From: Flavobacterium psychrophilum | GTDB lineage: Bacteria > Bacteroidota > Bacteroidia > Flavobacteriales > Flavobacteriaceae | DNA length: 64,000 bases | Reading direction: 5' to 3' | Assembly: GCA_001708385.1 (NCBI GenBank) | Contig: CP012388.1 | Span: 2,294,001-2,358,000, forward strand | Shown here: piece after piece, positions 26,140-35,453 of the stretch | Position numbering within the stretch: position 1 is the first letter of the stretch | How the letters are laid out: each line of letters starts with the position of its first letter | Program-made: the position numbers and the translations under genes | Notes under the pieces: model-generated | Database searches by the model: none | Told to the model about the DNA's origin: nothing | Seen by the model: only the letters and a program-made list of their open reading frames with translations

Positions 26140-28263
26140 CTACAATATCATAGTCAACTGAATCCTCTTTCTGGCTTCGTCGACCTCGACTACTTTTACC
26201 TGTACATGCTGGTGTAATTTCACCACCTCATTTACATCGCTTACAAAACCTTCTTTAAGCTGGGAGATGTGTACAAGGCCACTTTCTTTAACGCCTATAT
26301 CTACAAAGCAGCCAAAGTTGGTAATGTTGTTTACAATGCCCGGTAAAACCATACCTGTACGCAGGTCGGCGATAGTTCTTATACTTGGGTCAAATTCAAA
26401 AACCTTAGCTGATTTACGCGGATCAAGACCCGGTTTTTCAAGTTCTTTCAGGATATCTTTTAGTCCTAACAACCCGATAGTATCGGTAACATATTTATCG
26501 GCAGGCACTTTTGCGATCGCTTCTTTGTTCGATATCAGGTCGGCTGTTTTCAGCTTCATGTCTTTTGCCATTTTTTCAACAACGGTATAAGCCTCCGGGT
26601 GTACTGCAGAATTATCCAGCGGATTCTTTGCATTCGGAATCCTTACGAATGCCGCTGCCTGCTGATAGGCCTTCTCCCCTAACCTCGGAACTTTTTTAAG
26701 CTGTTTCCTGTCTTCAAACGGGCCGTTTTCGCTTCTATACGCCACAATGTTCTCGGCAAGCTTCTCTCCAATACCCGAAACATAGCCTAAGAGCGATTTA
26801 CTTGCCGTATTAAGGTTTACCCCTACCGAGTTTACACAACGCATTACTACGGTGTCTAATTCGTCTTTAAGGGCACTTTGATCTACATCATGCTGGTACT
26901 GCCCTACGCCTATGGCTTTCGGTTCAATTTTTACCAGTTCGGCAAGCGGGTCGCTTAATCGTCTTCCGATAGATACCGCTCCCCTAACCGTTACATCGTA
27001 ACTGCCAAATTCTTCCCTCGCAATTTTTGATGCCGAATATACCGATGCCCCGGCTTCGCTTACCACGAATACCTGCAATGGTTTATCAAAAGCGATTTTT
27101 TTAATAAAATGTTCCGTTTCGCGCGATGCTGTTCCGTTACCTATAGATATTGCATCGATCTTGTAGGCATTTACCATAGAACGGATCTTCTTCATTGCAA
27201 TAGCCGTTTCGTTCTGTGGTGAGTGCGGAAATATCGTTTCGTTATACAGCAGGTCGCCTTTCTCGTCAAGGCAGACAACTTTACAACCCGTACGGAAACC
27301 GGGATCTATAGCAAGGATTCGTTTTTCGCCCAATGGCGGGGCAAGCAGCAGCTGCCCTAAGTTCCCTGCAAAAACCTGAATAGCAACAGCATCGGCCTTT
27401 GCCTTTGCCTCCTGCAATACCTCGTTGCTTATGGCAGGAGCCAGCAGTCGCTTGTAACTGTCCTCAATAGCCAGCTTTAGCTGGCCAGCGGTGTCGCGGT
27501 TATTTTTTATAACCGATTGTTCCATCAGGTCAATGGCTTCCTCGTTTTCTACTTCAACTTTAAACTTAATAAAACCTTCATTTTCCGCACGAAGCATAGC
27601 CAGTAGCCTGTGTGACGGGGCTTTAGTCAGATTTTCTGACCAGTCAAAATACTGCTCGAATTTCTTGGCCTTTTCGTCTTCTTTACCCGCCTTTGTTATC
27701 TTAGTGGTAATAGCCGCTTTGCGGCCGAAAATTCGGCGGAGCGATTTACGAACGTATACATTCTCATTGATCCACTCGGCGATAATATCGCGTGCACCCT
27801 GCAATGCTTCGTCCTCATTGGCGACCTTGTCGTTCAGGTATTTCGACGCAATAAAGTCGATATCATCTGCATTTTGCGACATGATTATTTTAGCCAGTGG
27901 CTCAAGTCCTTTTTCACGGGCAGCGTCGGCCCTGGTCTTCTTTTTCTTTTTAAAGGGCAGGTATAGATCTTCCAGTTCGGTAAGGTCGAAACTGTTGTTT
28001 ATTTTAGTCGATAATTCGGGCGTAAGGGCATTCTGTTCGGTAATGCTTTTTAGAATAGCATCTTTACGTTTTACGATAGCTTCAAACCCCTGGTTTAGTT
28101 TGGCGATCTGCTCTATAACTACCTCATCAAGATTGCCGGTTGCATCTTTACGGTAACGTGCAATAAACGGAATTGTACAGTCTTCAGATAACAGCTTTAA
28201 GGTAGCTTCAATACTCTTTTTTGGGGCAGTTACCTGTCCCGCAATATATTCTAAGTTTGTCAT
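26140..28263 (-). CDS. tex: Transcriptional accessory protein Tex
   Basis: 707 residues, normal for Tex. Order of domains: N-terminal helical region (IPFIARYRKDATGNLDEV), YqgF/RNase-H-like domain (ILAIDPGFRTGCKVVCLDE), helix-hairpin-helix domain (LNTASKSLLGYVSGIGEKLA) and C-terminal S1 domain (GIVNNITNFGCFVDIGVKE, SGLVHISQL). A cytoplasmic RNA-binding protein linked to transcription. Monocistronic with a promoter at 28283-28290. Confidence 0.96.
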   Translation of the reverse strand: MTNLEYIAGQVTAPKKSIEATLKLLSEDCTIPFIARYRKDATGNLDEVVIEQIAKLNQGFEAIVKRKDAILKSITEQNALTPELSTKINNSFDLTELEDLYLPFKKKKKTRADAAREKGLEPLAKIIMSQNADDIDFIASKYLNDKVANEDEALQGARDIIAEWINENVYVRKSLRRIFGRKAAITTKITKAGKEDEKAKKFEQYFDWSENLTKAPSHRLLAMLRAENEGFIKFKVEVENEEAIDLMEQSVIKNNRDTAGQLKLAIEDSYKRLLAPAISNEVLQEAKAKADAVAIQVFAGNLGQLLLAPPLGEKRILAIDPGFRTGCKVVCLDEKGDLLYNETIFPHSPQNETAIAMKKIRSMVNAYKIDAISIGNGTASRETEHFIKKIAFDKPLQVFVVSEAGASVYSASKIAREEFGSYDVTVRGAVSIGRRLSDPLAELVKIEPKAIGVGQYQHDVDQSALKDELDTVVMRCVNSVGVNLNTASKSLLGYVSGIGEKLAENIVAYRSENGPFEDRKQLKKVPRLGEKAYQQAAAFVRIPNAKNPLDNSAVHPEAYTVVEKMAKDMKLKTADLISNKEAIAKVPADKYVTDTIGLLGLKDILKELEKPGLDPRKSAKVFEFDPSIRTIADLRTGMVLPGIVNNITNFGCFVDIGVKESGLVHISQLKEGFVSDVNEVVKLHQHVQVKVVEVDEARKRIQLTMIL

Positions 28264-28282
28264 TTTGGATTATATAGGAATA

Positions 28283-28290
28283 CAAACATA
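28283..28290 (-). promoter_or_regulatory. -7 promoter element of tex
   Basis: TATGTTTG on the minus strand, a TAnnTTTG match, 19 bases before the ATG at 28263. Confidence 0.6.
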
Positions 28291-28296
28291 GCATTC

Positions 28297-28878
28297 TTAT
28301 TTTATAATTCTAAAAGGTACGGGATAGAAGTTTTTAATGATTCCTTTATTTATCATTATAGCAATTACAACTGGATATATAAAGTTCATTGTATACAGAA
28401 AAAAGAAAATGTATATTAATATGTTAGGGTTTTTTAATGGCCATATCGAAAATGTCTGGGTAATTTTCATCAGGCAAAACCCAACAAAAATTGTATTCGT
28501 TATAATCGTCCATAGTATCTGATAATTTAAAATATCAGCACCCTGTTTTTGTACCTGTGTTATTTTGTCGCGCTTATTAAGCCACAAAATAAGTGGTAAT
28601 ATGATGTTACCAAAAGGTATAAAAAGAAATACTATAACCGAAAGATGCAAATACATGAGGTAATTTTTATCTTCAAATTTACCATAGTCAATAATGTCTT
28701 CTATATTTATTTTTAAGGCTTCACATATCCCCTTTAGACTGTTACCTCTGGGTTCAGTATCGCTTTTTTCAATACGCTGCAACGTACGCAGGTTTATCTT
28801 CGCAAGCTCCGAAACTTCCTCTTGTGTTAATCCTTTTTGCTTTCTTATCTCTGCAATTTTTTTGCCGATGAGTTCCAT
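28297..28878 (-). CDS. XRE-family HTH regulator fused to a DUF4870-like membrane domain
   Basis: 193 residues. Residues 1-62 form a Cro/CI-type helix-turn-helix (IGKKIAEIRKQKGLTQEEVSELA, NLRTLQRIEKSDTEPR). Four membrane segments follow from about residue 72; FGNIILPLILWLNKRDKI and QGADILNYQI match DUF4870. A membrane-tethered DNA-binding protein is implied, perhaps sensing an envelope signal (inference). It is monocistronic with its own promoter. Confidence 0.85.
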   Translation of the reverse strand: MELIGKKIAEIRKQKGLTQEEVSELAKINLRTLQRIEKSDTEPRGNSLKGICEALKINIEDIIDYGKFEDKNYLMYLHLSVIVFLFIPFGNIILPLILWLNKRDKITQVQKQGADILNYQILWTIITNTIFVGFCLMKITQTFSIWPLKNPNILIYIFFFLYTMNFIYPVVIAIMINKGIIKNFYPVPFRIIK

Positions 28879-28901
28879 ACTATATGTTTTAAGTTATGGT
28901 T

Positions 28902-28909
28902 CAAAATTA
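28902..28909 (-). promoter_or_regulatory. -7 promoter element of the XRE/DUF4870 gene
   Basis: TAATTTTG on the minus strand, 23 bases before the ATG at 28878. Confidence 0.6.
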
Positions 28910-29050
28910 AATGTGAAGATAACTTATTGATAGCGGTTTTGCTACGGCGTTTTTACGGCATTGGTGTCAAATTGGCGAAAATGCTGAAATTTTAAAAACA
29001 CTATTAAATTTCTCTACTTTGCTTGTTGCGGTAGAAATGAAACAACCAAA

Positions 29051-29074
29051 ACTGAAAACTGCGACTGAAAACTG
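29051..29074. repeat. Short tandem repeat ACTGAAAACTG
   Basis: Two exact copies of ACTGAAAACTG with a 13-bp period between the CDF and XRE genes. A related sequence in the opposite sense (GTTTTCAGTTTACAGTCGCA) occurs at 63321-63340, so this may be a dispersed intergenic element. Confidence 0.55.
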
Positions 29075-29081
29075 AATATTG

Positions 29082-29984
29082 TCAATCCTGAACAATAAAA
29101 TTCTTAGGGTCAATCTTTTTAAATTCTGGCTGGATGTTAACGTGGTTGATACCGAATTTTTCAAACAACATATCTTCAATGTTATGCAGCAGAATGTTGA
29201 ATTGCGATAGTGATATATCATCGGTGCAATCAAGATGGGCTTCCAGGTGAAGTTCTTCTTCGTTTAAATGCCATACGTGTATGTGGTGCAATTTTCCGCA
29301 ACCATGAATTTTATGCACTTCGCGTACTATTTCTTTAATGCTTATCTCTTCGGGTGTAAAGAGCATCAGCATCTGCGTTGATTTTTTCAGCAGGTCAAAA
29401 CCAACAATTATAAGGTATATGGCAATACCTAAAGTTAATAAACTGTCTACCCAGTATACCTGGTAATATTTCATTAGCAGCCCTCCTATCAGTACTGCCA
29501 CCGATGCCATCATATCTGTTAATAAATGCAGGTACGCCGATTTCATATTCAGGCTGTGGTCGGCATCTTTCTTGAGCAATAAAACCGATAAACCGTTCGC
29601 AACAATGCCCAATGCCGAAAGCCATATTACCAGCGTTGGTGCTATAATAACCGGATTAAAAAATCGTAACACAGCTTCGTAAATAAGATATACGGCAACA
29701 ATAACCAGTGTAAGTGCATTTACAAAAGCGGCTAGCAGTTCTGCCCTTTTAAATCCGAATGTTTGAGAAAGTGACGCTTTTCTGCGGGAAAGCTTATGCG
29801 CCATGAAACTTATGGCCAGCGACAGTACATCGCTAAAATTGTGCAATGCATCAGACAATAACGACAGGCTTCCGGAGATGATACCCCCGATGACCTGTGC
29901 TGTGGTGATTATAATATTAAGTAGTATCGAGAAAAGAAGATTCTTCCCTCCTACTTCATGTTTTTCAATTCGCTGGTTTGACAC
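29082..29984 (-). CDS. Cation diffusion facilitator (CDF) family metal transporter
   Basis: 300 residues. Six membrane segments with metal-site motifs LSDALHNFSDVLSL (helix 2) and HLLTDMMAS (helix 5), then a cytoplasmic domain with HHIHVWHLNEEELHLEAHLD, as in zinc exporters of the CzcD/ZitB type. It exports divalent metals, probably zinc, using the proton gradient. The start is a GTG at 29984, chosen because the promoter at 30008-30015 lies just upstream and the N-terminus is short, as in the family. Confidence 0.92.
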   Translation of the reverse strand: MSNQRIEKHEVGGKNLLFSILLNIIITTAQVIGGIISGSLSLLSDALHNFSDVLSLAISFMAHKLSRRKASLSQTFGFKRAELLAAFVNALTLVIVAVYLIYEAVLRFFNPVIIAPTLVIWLSALGIVANGLSVLLLKKDADHSLNMKSAYLHLLTDMMASVAVLIGGLLMKYYQVYWVDSLLTLGIAIYLIIVGFDLLKKSTQMLMLFTPEEISIKEIVREVHKIHGCGKLHHIHVWHLNEEELHLEAHLDCTDDISLSQFNILLHNIEDMLFEKFGINHVNIQPEFKKIDPKNFIVQD

Positions 29985-30007
29985 GGTACAGTATACAATT
30001 TAGCGAC

Positions 30008-30015
30008 CAAAAGTA
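30008..30015 (-). promoter_or_regulatory. -7 promoter element of the CDF transporter gene
   Basis: TACTTTTG on the minus strand, 23 bases before the GTG at 29984; supports that start. Confidence 0.6.
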
Positions 30016-30087
30016 TCAGAAAATCAGGCCATGTATATTACATAATTGTTACCATTACACAGTTCATGTTACCATTTTTTTAAACAA

Positions 30088-30119
30088 AAAAGCGGCAACT
30101 GAAATTCAATTGCCGCTTT
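30088..30119 (-). terminator. Rho-independent terminator of rpiB
   Basis: Stem AAAGCGGCAA (30089-30098) / TTGCCGCTTT (30110-30119). On the minus strand it is followed by TTTTTTGTTTA. Confidence 0.85.
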
Positions 30120-30140
30120 ACTATATCTGGTGTGCTGTTC

Positions 30141-30569
30141 TTAGCACGAAATTTTATCAACCCTGTTTTGGTGACGTCCGCCTTCAAATTCGGTATTTAG
30201 AAATGTATCTACCATTTCTATAGCTTGCTGAATAGACGTGTAACGTGCCGGAATACTTATTATGTTAGCATCATTATGTTGGCGCGCCAGCGCCGCGATT
30301 TCTTTTATCCAGCAAAGTGCTGCTCTTATCTTTTGGTGTTTGTTAACTGACATGGCTACACCGTTTCCGCTTCCGCAGATGATGATACCAAAATCTACAA
30401 CACCGTTTTCAACATCATTCGCTACCGGGTGAACAAAATCAGGATAGTCTACGCTGTCAAAAGAATCAGTTCCGTGGTTTATCACTTCTATACCTTTATC
30501 TTCAAGGTACTTTACAATAGCTTTTTTATAATCAGGTCCTGCGTGGTCGTTACCGATAGATATTTTCAT
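30141..30569 (-). CDS. rpiB: Ribose 5-phosphate isomerase B
   Basis: 142 residues. ISIGNDHAGPDYKKAI at the N-terminus, the substrate block DYPDFVHPVANDV, the catalytic-site motif ICGSGNGVAMSVNKH, and ARQHNDANIISIPAR at the C-terminus are diagnostic of the RpiB/LacAB family. The usual active-site Cys is in IICGSGNG. It interconverts ribose 5-phosphate and ribulose 5-phosphate. It is the last leftward gene before the candidate origin. Confidence 0.96.
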   Translation of the reverse strand: MKISIGNDHAGPDYKKAIVKYLEDKGIEVINHGTDSFDSVDYPDFVHPVANDVENGVVDFGIIICGSGNGVAMSVNKHQKIRAALCWIKEIAALARQHNDANIISIPARYTSIQQAIEMVDTFLNTEFEGGRHQNRVDKISC

Positions 30570-30586
30570 AAAAATAATTTAGATTG

Positions 30587-30594
30587 CAAAATTA
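30587..30594 (-). promoter_or_regulatory. -7 promoter element of rpiB
   Basis: TAATTTTG on the minus strand, 17 bases before the rpiB ATG. Confidence 0.6.
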
Positions 30595-30599
30595 TAAAT

Positions 30600-31285
30600 A
30601 ATTGCATTGCAGAATGCTATAAACCTATATAATTGTTGAAATTAACATTGACATTTTAGCGTTGCACCTATTATATACAGACCAAAACCTGCCGGTTTTC
30701 GACAATTATCAGCTTGTAGCAATTTGAAAATATTTTATCACTTAATAATCAATTATTTACATTTTTATGCACTTAAAATATATCGATAAATATGTTAAAA
30801 TCCAACATTGTTGATAACATTTGTAATGTACTGTGTTTTAAGGGAGTTGAAAATTAACAGTATTTGTTAATAACTAAAAATGAAAAAAGACAAGATTTTT
30901 ATGAAGTGAAGATAAATTTTACTAATCAAAAATGAGAACAAGAATTCCAAATTTATTTTTTACTTTTTTGCCAAATGTTATTAAAACATTAACACGGGTT
31001 ATTAACAGATATTAACAAAGGAAGTTTTCACCAAAACAATAGTAAAACATACTATGAACCATTGTTAATAACTCTTATCTAAAATTACAAAAACAGCTGA
31101 TTTCTAAAAATTTACATTCTCTTAACATTGTTGATAGCTTTGTATAACATTGTATAACTCCAAAAACAACAGTCTTAAAAAAAAGTTTTCGCACTTATCA
31201 ACAAGCAATAATCATCATTAAAAATTTTTAAATTTAAATCTTCTTTTTTATTTGTTTTTAATAAGTGTTGATAACATTTCAGACT
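30600..31285. other. Candidate chromosomal replication origin (oriC)
   Basis: A gene-free, very AT-rich stretch. DnaA-box-like 9-mers: TTATCAACA in either orientation at 30809-30817, 31195-31203 and 31266-31274; TGTTGATAG at 31129-31137; TTATTAACA-type at 30865-30873, 30999-31007 and 31063-31071. These differ by one or two bases from the classic TTATCCACA. AT-only tracts at about 30720-30800 and 31205-31265 could be unwinding elements. Gene orientation switches here from mostly minus to mostly plus, and parS-like sites lie about 19 kb away. dnaA itself is not in the window, so the call is inference from composition and layout. Confidence 0.55.
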
Positions 31286-31537
31286 TTAAACGATTTTTAA
31301 ATTTGTTTCTGTGTCAAATGTATCAAGAGAGTTCAGAATTTCTTTTACGGTATCAAGATCGTTTGGATGAACTTTAAGCTGAATGCCTCCAAAGGCAAAA
31401 GAGTACATTGGTACAATGTCTGCAATGGTTTCGTTCTCGAAATAGAATTGTATGCCTTCTTCCTGTTGCAAAAGATGTTTAAGGATGGCTATTTCGTGAG
31501 GGTAATTAAATACTGCGGCAATGACAAAGTGTTCCAT
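31286..31537 (-). CDS. DUF2007 domain protein (putative signal-transducing protein)
   Basis: 83 residues. The pattern VIAAVFNYPHEIAILKHLLQQEEGIQFYFENE and GGIQLKVHPNDLDTVKEIL matches DUF2007, a small PII-like alpha/beta fold of unknown role. Its stop borders the candidate origin region, with the last DnaA-like box about 12 bp away. It is divergent from rnr. Confidence 0.8.
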   Translation of the reverse strand: MEHFVIAAVFNYPHEIAILKHLLQQEEGIQFYFENETIADIVPMYSFAFGGIQLKVHPNDLDTVKEILNSLDTFDTETNLKIV

Positions 31538-31655
31538 ATAAGAGAGTTTCGGTAGTAACTGTCCATAAAGTTAGAAAGTAAAAAGTTATTATTTCATTAA
31601 AAATTCCATAATATGTCGTAGTAATTTGTAATTTTCAGCATTATTTTAAGATTAT

Positions 31656-33836
31656 ATGAGTAAGAAGAACGGAAGACCGTCAGCCAAAAAGGAAAAAGAT
31701 TTTTCCGCCAGAATTTATAAGATACTCTCCAAAGACCCTAATAAATCCTTTAACTATAAGCAGATAGCTGCAGTATTAGAACTGAACGATACCAAAAGCA
31801 GAAATGAGATCATAAAAGAACTCAAGATTTTAGCATCGCAGGAAAAAATAGAGGAGACCGAAAGAGGTAAGTATAAAGTGCTTGGCAGGCATGACTATGT
31901 AGAGGGAACAATTGATATGACCAGCAGGAAAACAGCTTATTTTGTTTCTTCTGAGCTGGAAGATGATGTATTTATTCCGACGAATAACCTTAACAAAGCG
32001 CTAGATAAAGACAAGGTTAAGGTGTATATATATAACAGGAGGAAAGGCAGGAAGCCGGAAGGGGAAGTTGTTGAAATTATAGAAAGAGCTAAAACAGAAT
32101 TTGTGGGTGTTATAGATATACAAAAGAATTTCTCTTTTGTATCTACTGCAAACCCAAAGATGTATACCGATATTTTTATTCCCAGAGGTAAAGAAGGTGA
32201 AGCAGAGAATGGTGATGTTGTCCTTGTAAAACTAGATGACTGGCCGGCTAAAGCCGATAGCCCTTTTGGTGAAGTAATTCGCGTATTGGGTAAACCTGGT
32301 GAGCATGATACCGAAATTCATGCTATCCTGGCTGAATATGGTTTGCCTTACGATTTCCCTGTTGATGTAGAAGTATTTGCACAAAAGCTGGATACTGCTA
32401 TTCACCCTGAAGAAATTGCAAAAAGAAGAGATATGCGTAATGTACTTACATTTACCATTGACCCCCGTGATGCAAAAGATTTTGATGACGCATTATCATT
32501 CCAGAAACTTGAAAATGGTAATTATGAGATTGGTGTACACATTGCCGATGTATCGTATTACCTGGAACCCGGAACCATTCTGGATGAAGAGGCGTATAAC
32601 CGTGCAACATCTGTTTACCTGGTAGACAGGGTAGTACCTATGCTGCCGGAAGTATTATCTAACTTTGCATGTTCGCTACGACCTCACGAAGAGAAATATA
32701 CATTCTCGGCTATCTTCCAATTGAATAATAAAGCGGAAGTTGTAGACCAGTGGTTTGGGCGTACTGTAATTTATTCGGATCAGCGTTTTGCTTATGAAGA
32801 AGCGCAGCATATTATTGAAACAGGAGGAAATACAATTCCTCAGGAAATTTCAATAACAGGGCAGGAGTATACCGTTAGCAATGATATTCAGGAAGCTACG
32901 CTTAAAATGAATGACCTTGCCAAAATACTTAGAAAGAAAAGGATGGCGAATGGCGCTATTTCTTTTGATAAGGTTGAAGTTAAATTCCATCTTAATGAAG
33001 AAGCAGAACCTACAGGTGTTTACTTTAAAGTGGCTAAAGATGCCAACCATCTTATTGAAGAATTCATGCTATTGGCAAACAGGAAAGTAGCTGAATTTAT
33101 TGGTAAACAGGATAAGACATTTGTATACCGTATTCACGATGAGCCGGATGAAGACAAACTAATGAACCTGCAAACGGTAATATCTAAATTTGGTTACAAC
33201 ATCAACTTTAAAGATAAATCTTCTGTATCAAAATCGCTTAACAATTTATTGAGTGATGTACAGGGTAAAAAAGAACAAAACCTTGTTGATACATTAGCTA
33301 TCAGGACAATGAGTAAGGCTAAATATTCTACCCATAATATTGGGCATTATGGTCTTGCCTTTGATTATTACTCGCATTTTACATCGCCTATTAGAAGATA
33401 TCCCGATGTTATGGCACACAGATTGCTTCAGTATTACCTGGACGGTGGAAAATCGGCAGATGAGGAAGTATATGAAGAACAATGTATGCATTCATCCAAC
33501 ATGGAGAACCTGGCTGCAAATGCAGAGCGTGACAGTATTAAATACATGCAGGTTAAGTACATGTTAGACCATAAGGACGAAGAGTTCTTAGGAGTCATCT
33601 CTGGCGTTACTGAGTGGGGTATATATGTAGAGATCGTATCGAATAAGTGCGAAGGTATGTGCCGTATACGGGAAATTAAGGATGATTACTATACATTCGA
33701 CGAAAAGCAGTACGCGTTGGTAGGGGAGGTTACCCACAACATTTTACAGCTGGGCGACGAAGTATATGTAAAAGTTAAAAATGCCGATCTAGTTAAGAAA
33801 CAGCTGGATTTCCAGTTTTTAAGAAAGAATGACTAA
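31656..33836 (+). CDS. rnr: Ribonuclease R
   Basis: 726 residues. N-terminal winged-helix-like region, two cold-shock domains, the RNB catalytic domain with IDPRDAKDFDDALS starting at residue 268 (the aspartates bind Mg), HNIGHYGLAFDYYSHFTSPIRRYPD, and a C-terminal S1 domain (GVISGVTEWGIYVEIVSNKC). A 3'-5' exoribonuclease for structured RNA. First rightward gene after the candidate origin. Confidence 0.97.
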   Translation: MSKKNGRPSAKKEKDFSARIYKILSKDPNKSFNYKQIAAVLELNDTKSRNEIIKELKILASQEKIEETERGKYKVLGRHDYVEGTIDMTSRKTAYFVSSELEDDVFIPTNNLNKALDKDKVKVYIYNRRKGRKPEGEVVEIIERAKTEFVGVIDIQKNFSFVSTANPKMYTDIFIPRGKEGEAENGDVVLVKLDDWPAKADSPFGEVIRVLGKPGEHDTEIHAILAEYGLPYDFPVDVEVFAQKLDTAIHPEEIAKRRDMRNVLTFTIDPRDAKDFDDALSFQKLENGNYEIGVHIADVSYYLEPGTILDEEAYNRATSVYLVDRVVPMLPEVLSNFACSLRPHEEKYTFSAIFQLNNKAEVVDQWFGRTVIYSDQRFAYEEAQHIIETGGNTIPQEISITGQEYTVSNDIQEATLKMNDLAKILRKKRMANGAISFDKVEVKFHLNEEAEPTGVYFKVAKDANHLIEEFMLLANRKVAEFIGKQDKTFVYRIHDEPDEDKLMNLQTVISKFGYNINFKDKSSVSKSLNNLLSDVQGKKEQNLVDTLAIRTMSKAKYSTHNIGHYGLAFDYYSHFTSPIRRYPDVMAHRLLQYYLDGGKSADEEVYEEQCMHSSNMENLAANAERDSIKYMQVKYMLDHKDEEFLGVISGVTEWGIYVEIVSNKCEGMCRIREIKDDYYTFDEKQYALVGEVTHNILQLGDEVYVKVKNADLVKKQLDFQFLRKND

Positions 33837-33899
33837 ACTGTAACACAGAAAATATTTTACTGTCTTTGTTGAGATAAAAACATAAAAATTAAATCAATC

Positions 33900-34574
33900 A
33901 TGAAAAAAGCAATCGTATTTGCAGCAGTTATGCTGTTCCAATTTGTATCTGCACAGGATCTTACCAAAACTATAGGAGCATTTAAAACCATAAAAGCGTT
34001 TGACCAGATAGATGTCCTGTTGGTAAAAGGATCTGAAAATAAAGTTATTATTAAAGGGTCACGTAAGGAAGATGTTGAAGTTGTAACTAAAAACGACGAG
34101 CTTAAAATAAGGATGAAGCTTAGTAAGCTGCTTAAAGGCGAAGACATAAGTGTAACAGTTTATTATACCGATGCTATTAACCAGGCAGAAGCCAGCGAAG
34201 GATCAAGGATAGCTTCTCAGGATAACTTTAAAGCAACGGCTTTTACTTTAAATGCTAAAGAGGGTGCAGAGATTAAACTGAATATTGAAACTAAAAAGTT
34301 AAATACTAAAGCCAGTTCGGGAGGTATATTAAACATTTCCGGTAGTGCTGATAACAATGATATCGTAATTAACTCTGGAGGAATATTCCACGGGAAAGAT
34401 TTTATCACCAAACAAACGGTTATCAGTGTAAATGCCGGTGGTGAGGCTGATGTTCATGCAACTGAATTGGTTGAAGCTAAAACCAGGGCAGGGGGCGACA
34501 TCAATATTTATGGTAATCCTCCTCAAATCAATAAAAAGACATTTGCAGGTGGTAGCATCAACACTATCAAATAA
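33900..34574 (+). CDS. Head-GIN domain (DUF2807) secreted protein 1
   Basis: 224 residues. Signal peptide (KKAIVFAAVMLFQFVSA, cleavage before QD), then a repeating beta-helix-like pattern with Ala/Ser/Gly turns (KASSGGILNISGSADNN, NSGGIFHGKDF, NAGGEADVHATEL). This is the putative auto-transporter adhesin head-GIN domain common in Bacteroidetes, of unknown function. Paralogous to the next gene, from which it is separated by a terminator. Confidence 0.88.
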   Translation: MKKAIVFAAVMLFQFVSAQDLTKTIGAFKTIKAFDQIDVLLVKGSENKVIIKGSRKEDVEVVTKNDELKIRMKLSKLLKGEDISVTVYYTDAINQAEASEGSRIASQDNFKATAFTLNAKEGAEIKLNIETKKLNTKASSGGILNISGSADNNDIVINSGGIFHGKDFITKQTVISVNAGGEADVHATELVEAKTRAGGDINIYGNPPQINKKTFAGGSINTIK

Positions 34575-34608
34575 AGTTTTATAAACTTCAGAAATTATAA
34601 AGAGTAAG

Positions 34609-34650
34609 TCCCCGAAAACATTTAGATTAATGCTATCGGGGATTTTTTTT
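34609..34650 (+). terminator. Rho-independent terminator after head-GIN gene 1
   Basis: Stem TCCCCGA (34609-34615) / TCGGGGA (34636-34642) with a 20-base loop, followed by eight T residues. Confidence 0.75.
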
Positions 34651-34725
34651 AAGTTAAAGTGTAACAATTAGATAAAGAATATGTCTTTGCTAGTATATAA
34701 CTAATCAATCTAGAACCAATCAATT

Positions 34726-35379
34726 ATGAAAACAATTTTGACACTTGCTATTCTCGCAGCTTTTCAGTTGTGTTCGGCACAGAAAACAATAGGACTTAAA
34801 GATTTTAAAAGCATCAGCGTAGGGGCTGATACTAAAATTAAACTTGTAAAATCTTCAGAAAACAAGCTTGTTATAAACGGAAGTGATGAAGATAATGAGT
34901 TTCAAATTCAGAATGTAGGTAGCGATCTCGTACTTAACGGGGGTGAAGACCTTGATATTACTGTATATTATAAAAATACTTTAGAAAGTATAACTGCGGC
35001 ATCTGATGCTGAAGTTTTTGGAAATGATGAAATAAATACCAAGGAATTTGGTATAGCTGCTGCTTCCGATGCCAAGGTTGAATTGAAGTTAAATGTAAAA
35101 AAACTACATACAAATGCAGCGTCTGATGCAGTAGTAACCCTTACCGGAAAAGCTACAGAACATACTGCAGCAGTTGCATCTGATGCAAATTTAAACAGTG
35201 AGCATTTATTAACTGATACTACAAATATTGTTGTTTCTTCTGATGGAGAAGCATCTGTTTCGGCTAAGAATACTGTCAATGCTACAGCATCTTCTGATGG
35301 GTCTATAAAGATTTACGGTAATCCTAAAAAAGTGAATCAAACAAAAGCCGACGATGGCGAAATTACTATCGTGAGGTAG
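34726..35379 (+). CDS. Head-GIN domain (DUF2807) secreted protein 2
   Basis: 217 residues. Signal peptide (KTILTLAILAAFQLCSA), then the same repeat architecture as the preceding gene, with the recurring turn motif A-A-S-D-A (TAASDAEVF, AAASDAKVE, NAASDAVV, AVASDANL). Ends with YGNPKKVNQTKADDGEITIVR, parallel to YGNPPQINKKTFAGGSINTIK of its paralogue. A tandem duplication followed by turn-residue drift (SGG versus ASDA). Function unknown; probably envelope-associated. Confidence 0.88.
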   Translation: MKTILTLAILAAFQLCSAQKTIGLKDFKSISVGADTKIKLVKSSENKLVINGSDEDNEFQIQNVGSDLVLNGGEDLDITVYYKNTLESITAASDAEVFGNDEINTKEFGIAAASDAKVELKLNVKKLHTNAASDAVVTLTGKATEHTAAVASDANLNSEHLLTDTTNIVVSSDGEASVSAKNTVNATASSDGSIKIYGNPKKVNQTKADDGEITIVR

Positions 35380-35453
35380 TATAAGACATACTATTAAAAT
35401 TATATATTCCCTGAAAAATAGTGTTTTTAGATGCTTTTTTTCGGGGATATTTA

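Noticed and set aside
27491..28156. 221-codon open frame antisense to tex
   Set aside because: It mirrors the tex coding frame, has serine-rich low-complexity content and no family features.
28967..29233. 88-codon minus-strand frame near the CDF gene end
   Set aside because: Overlaps the CDF gene in another frame and contains the intergenic repeat; no start signal.
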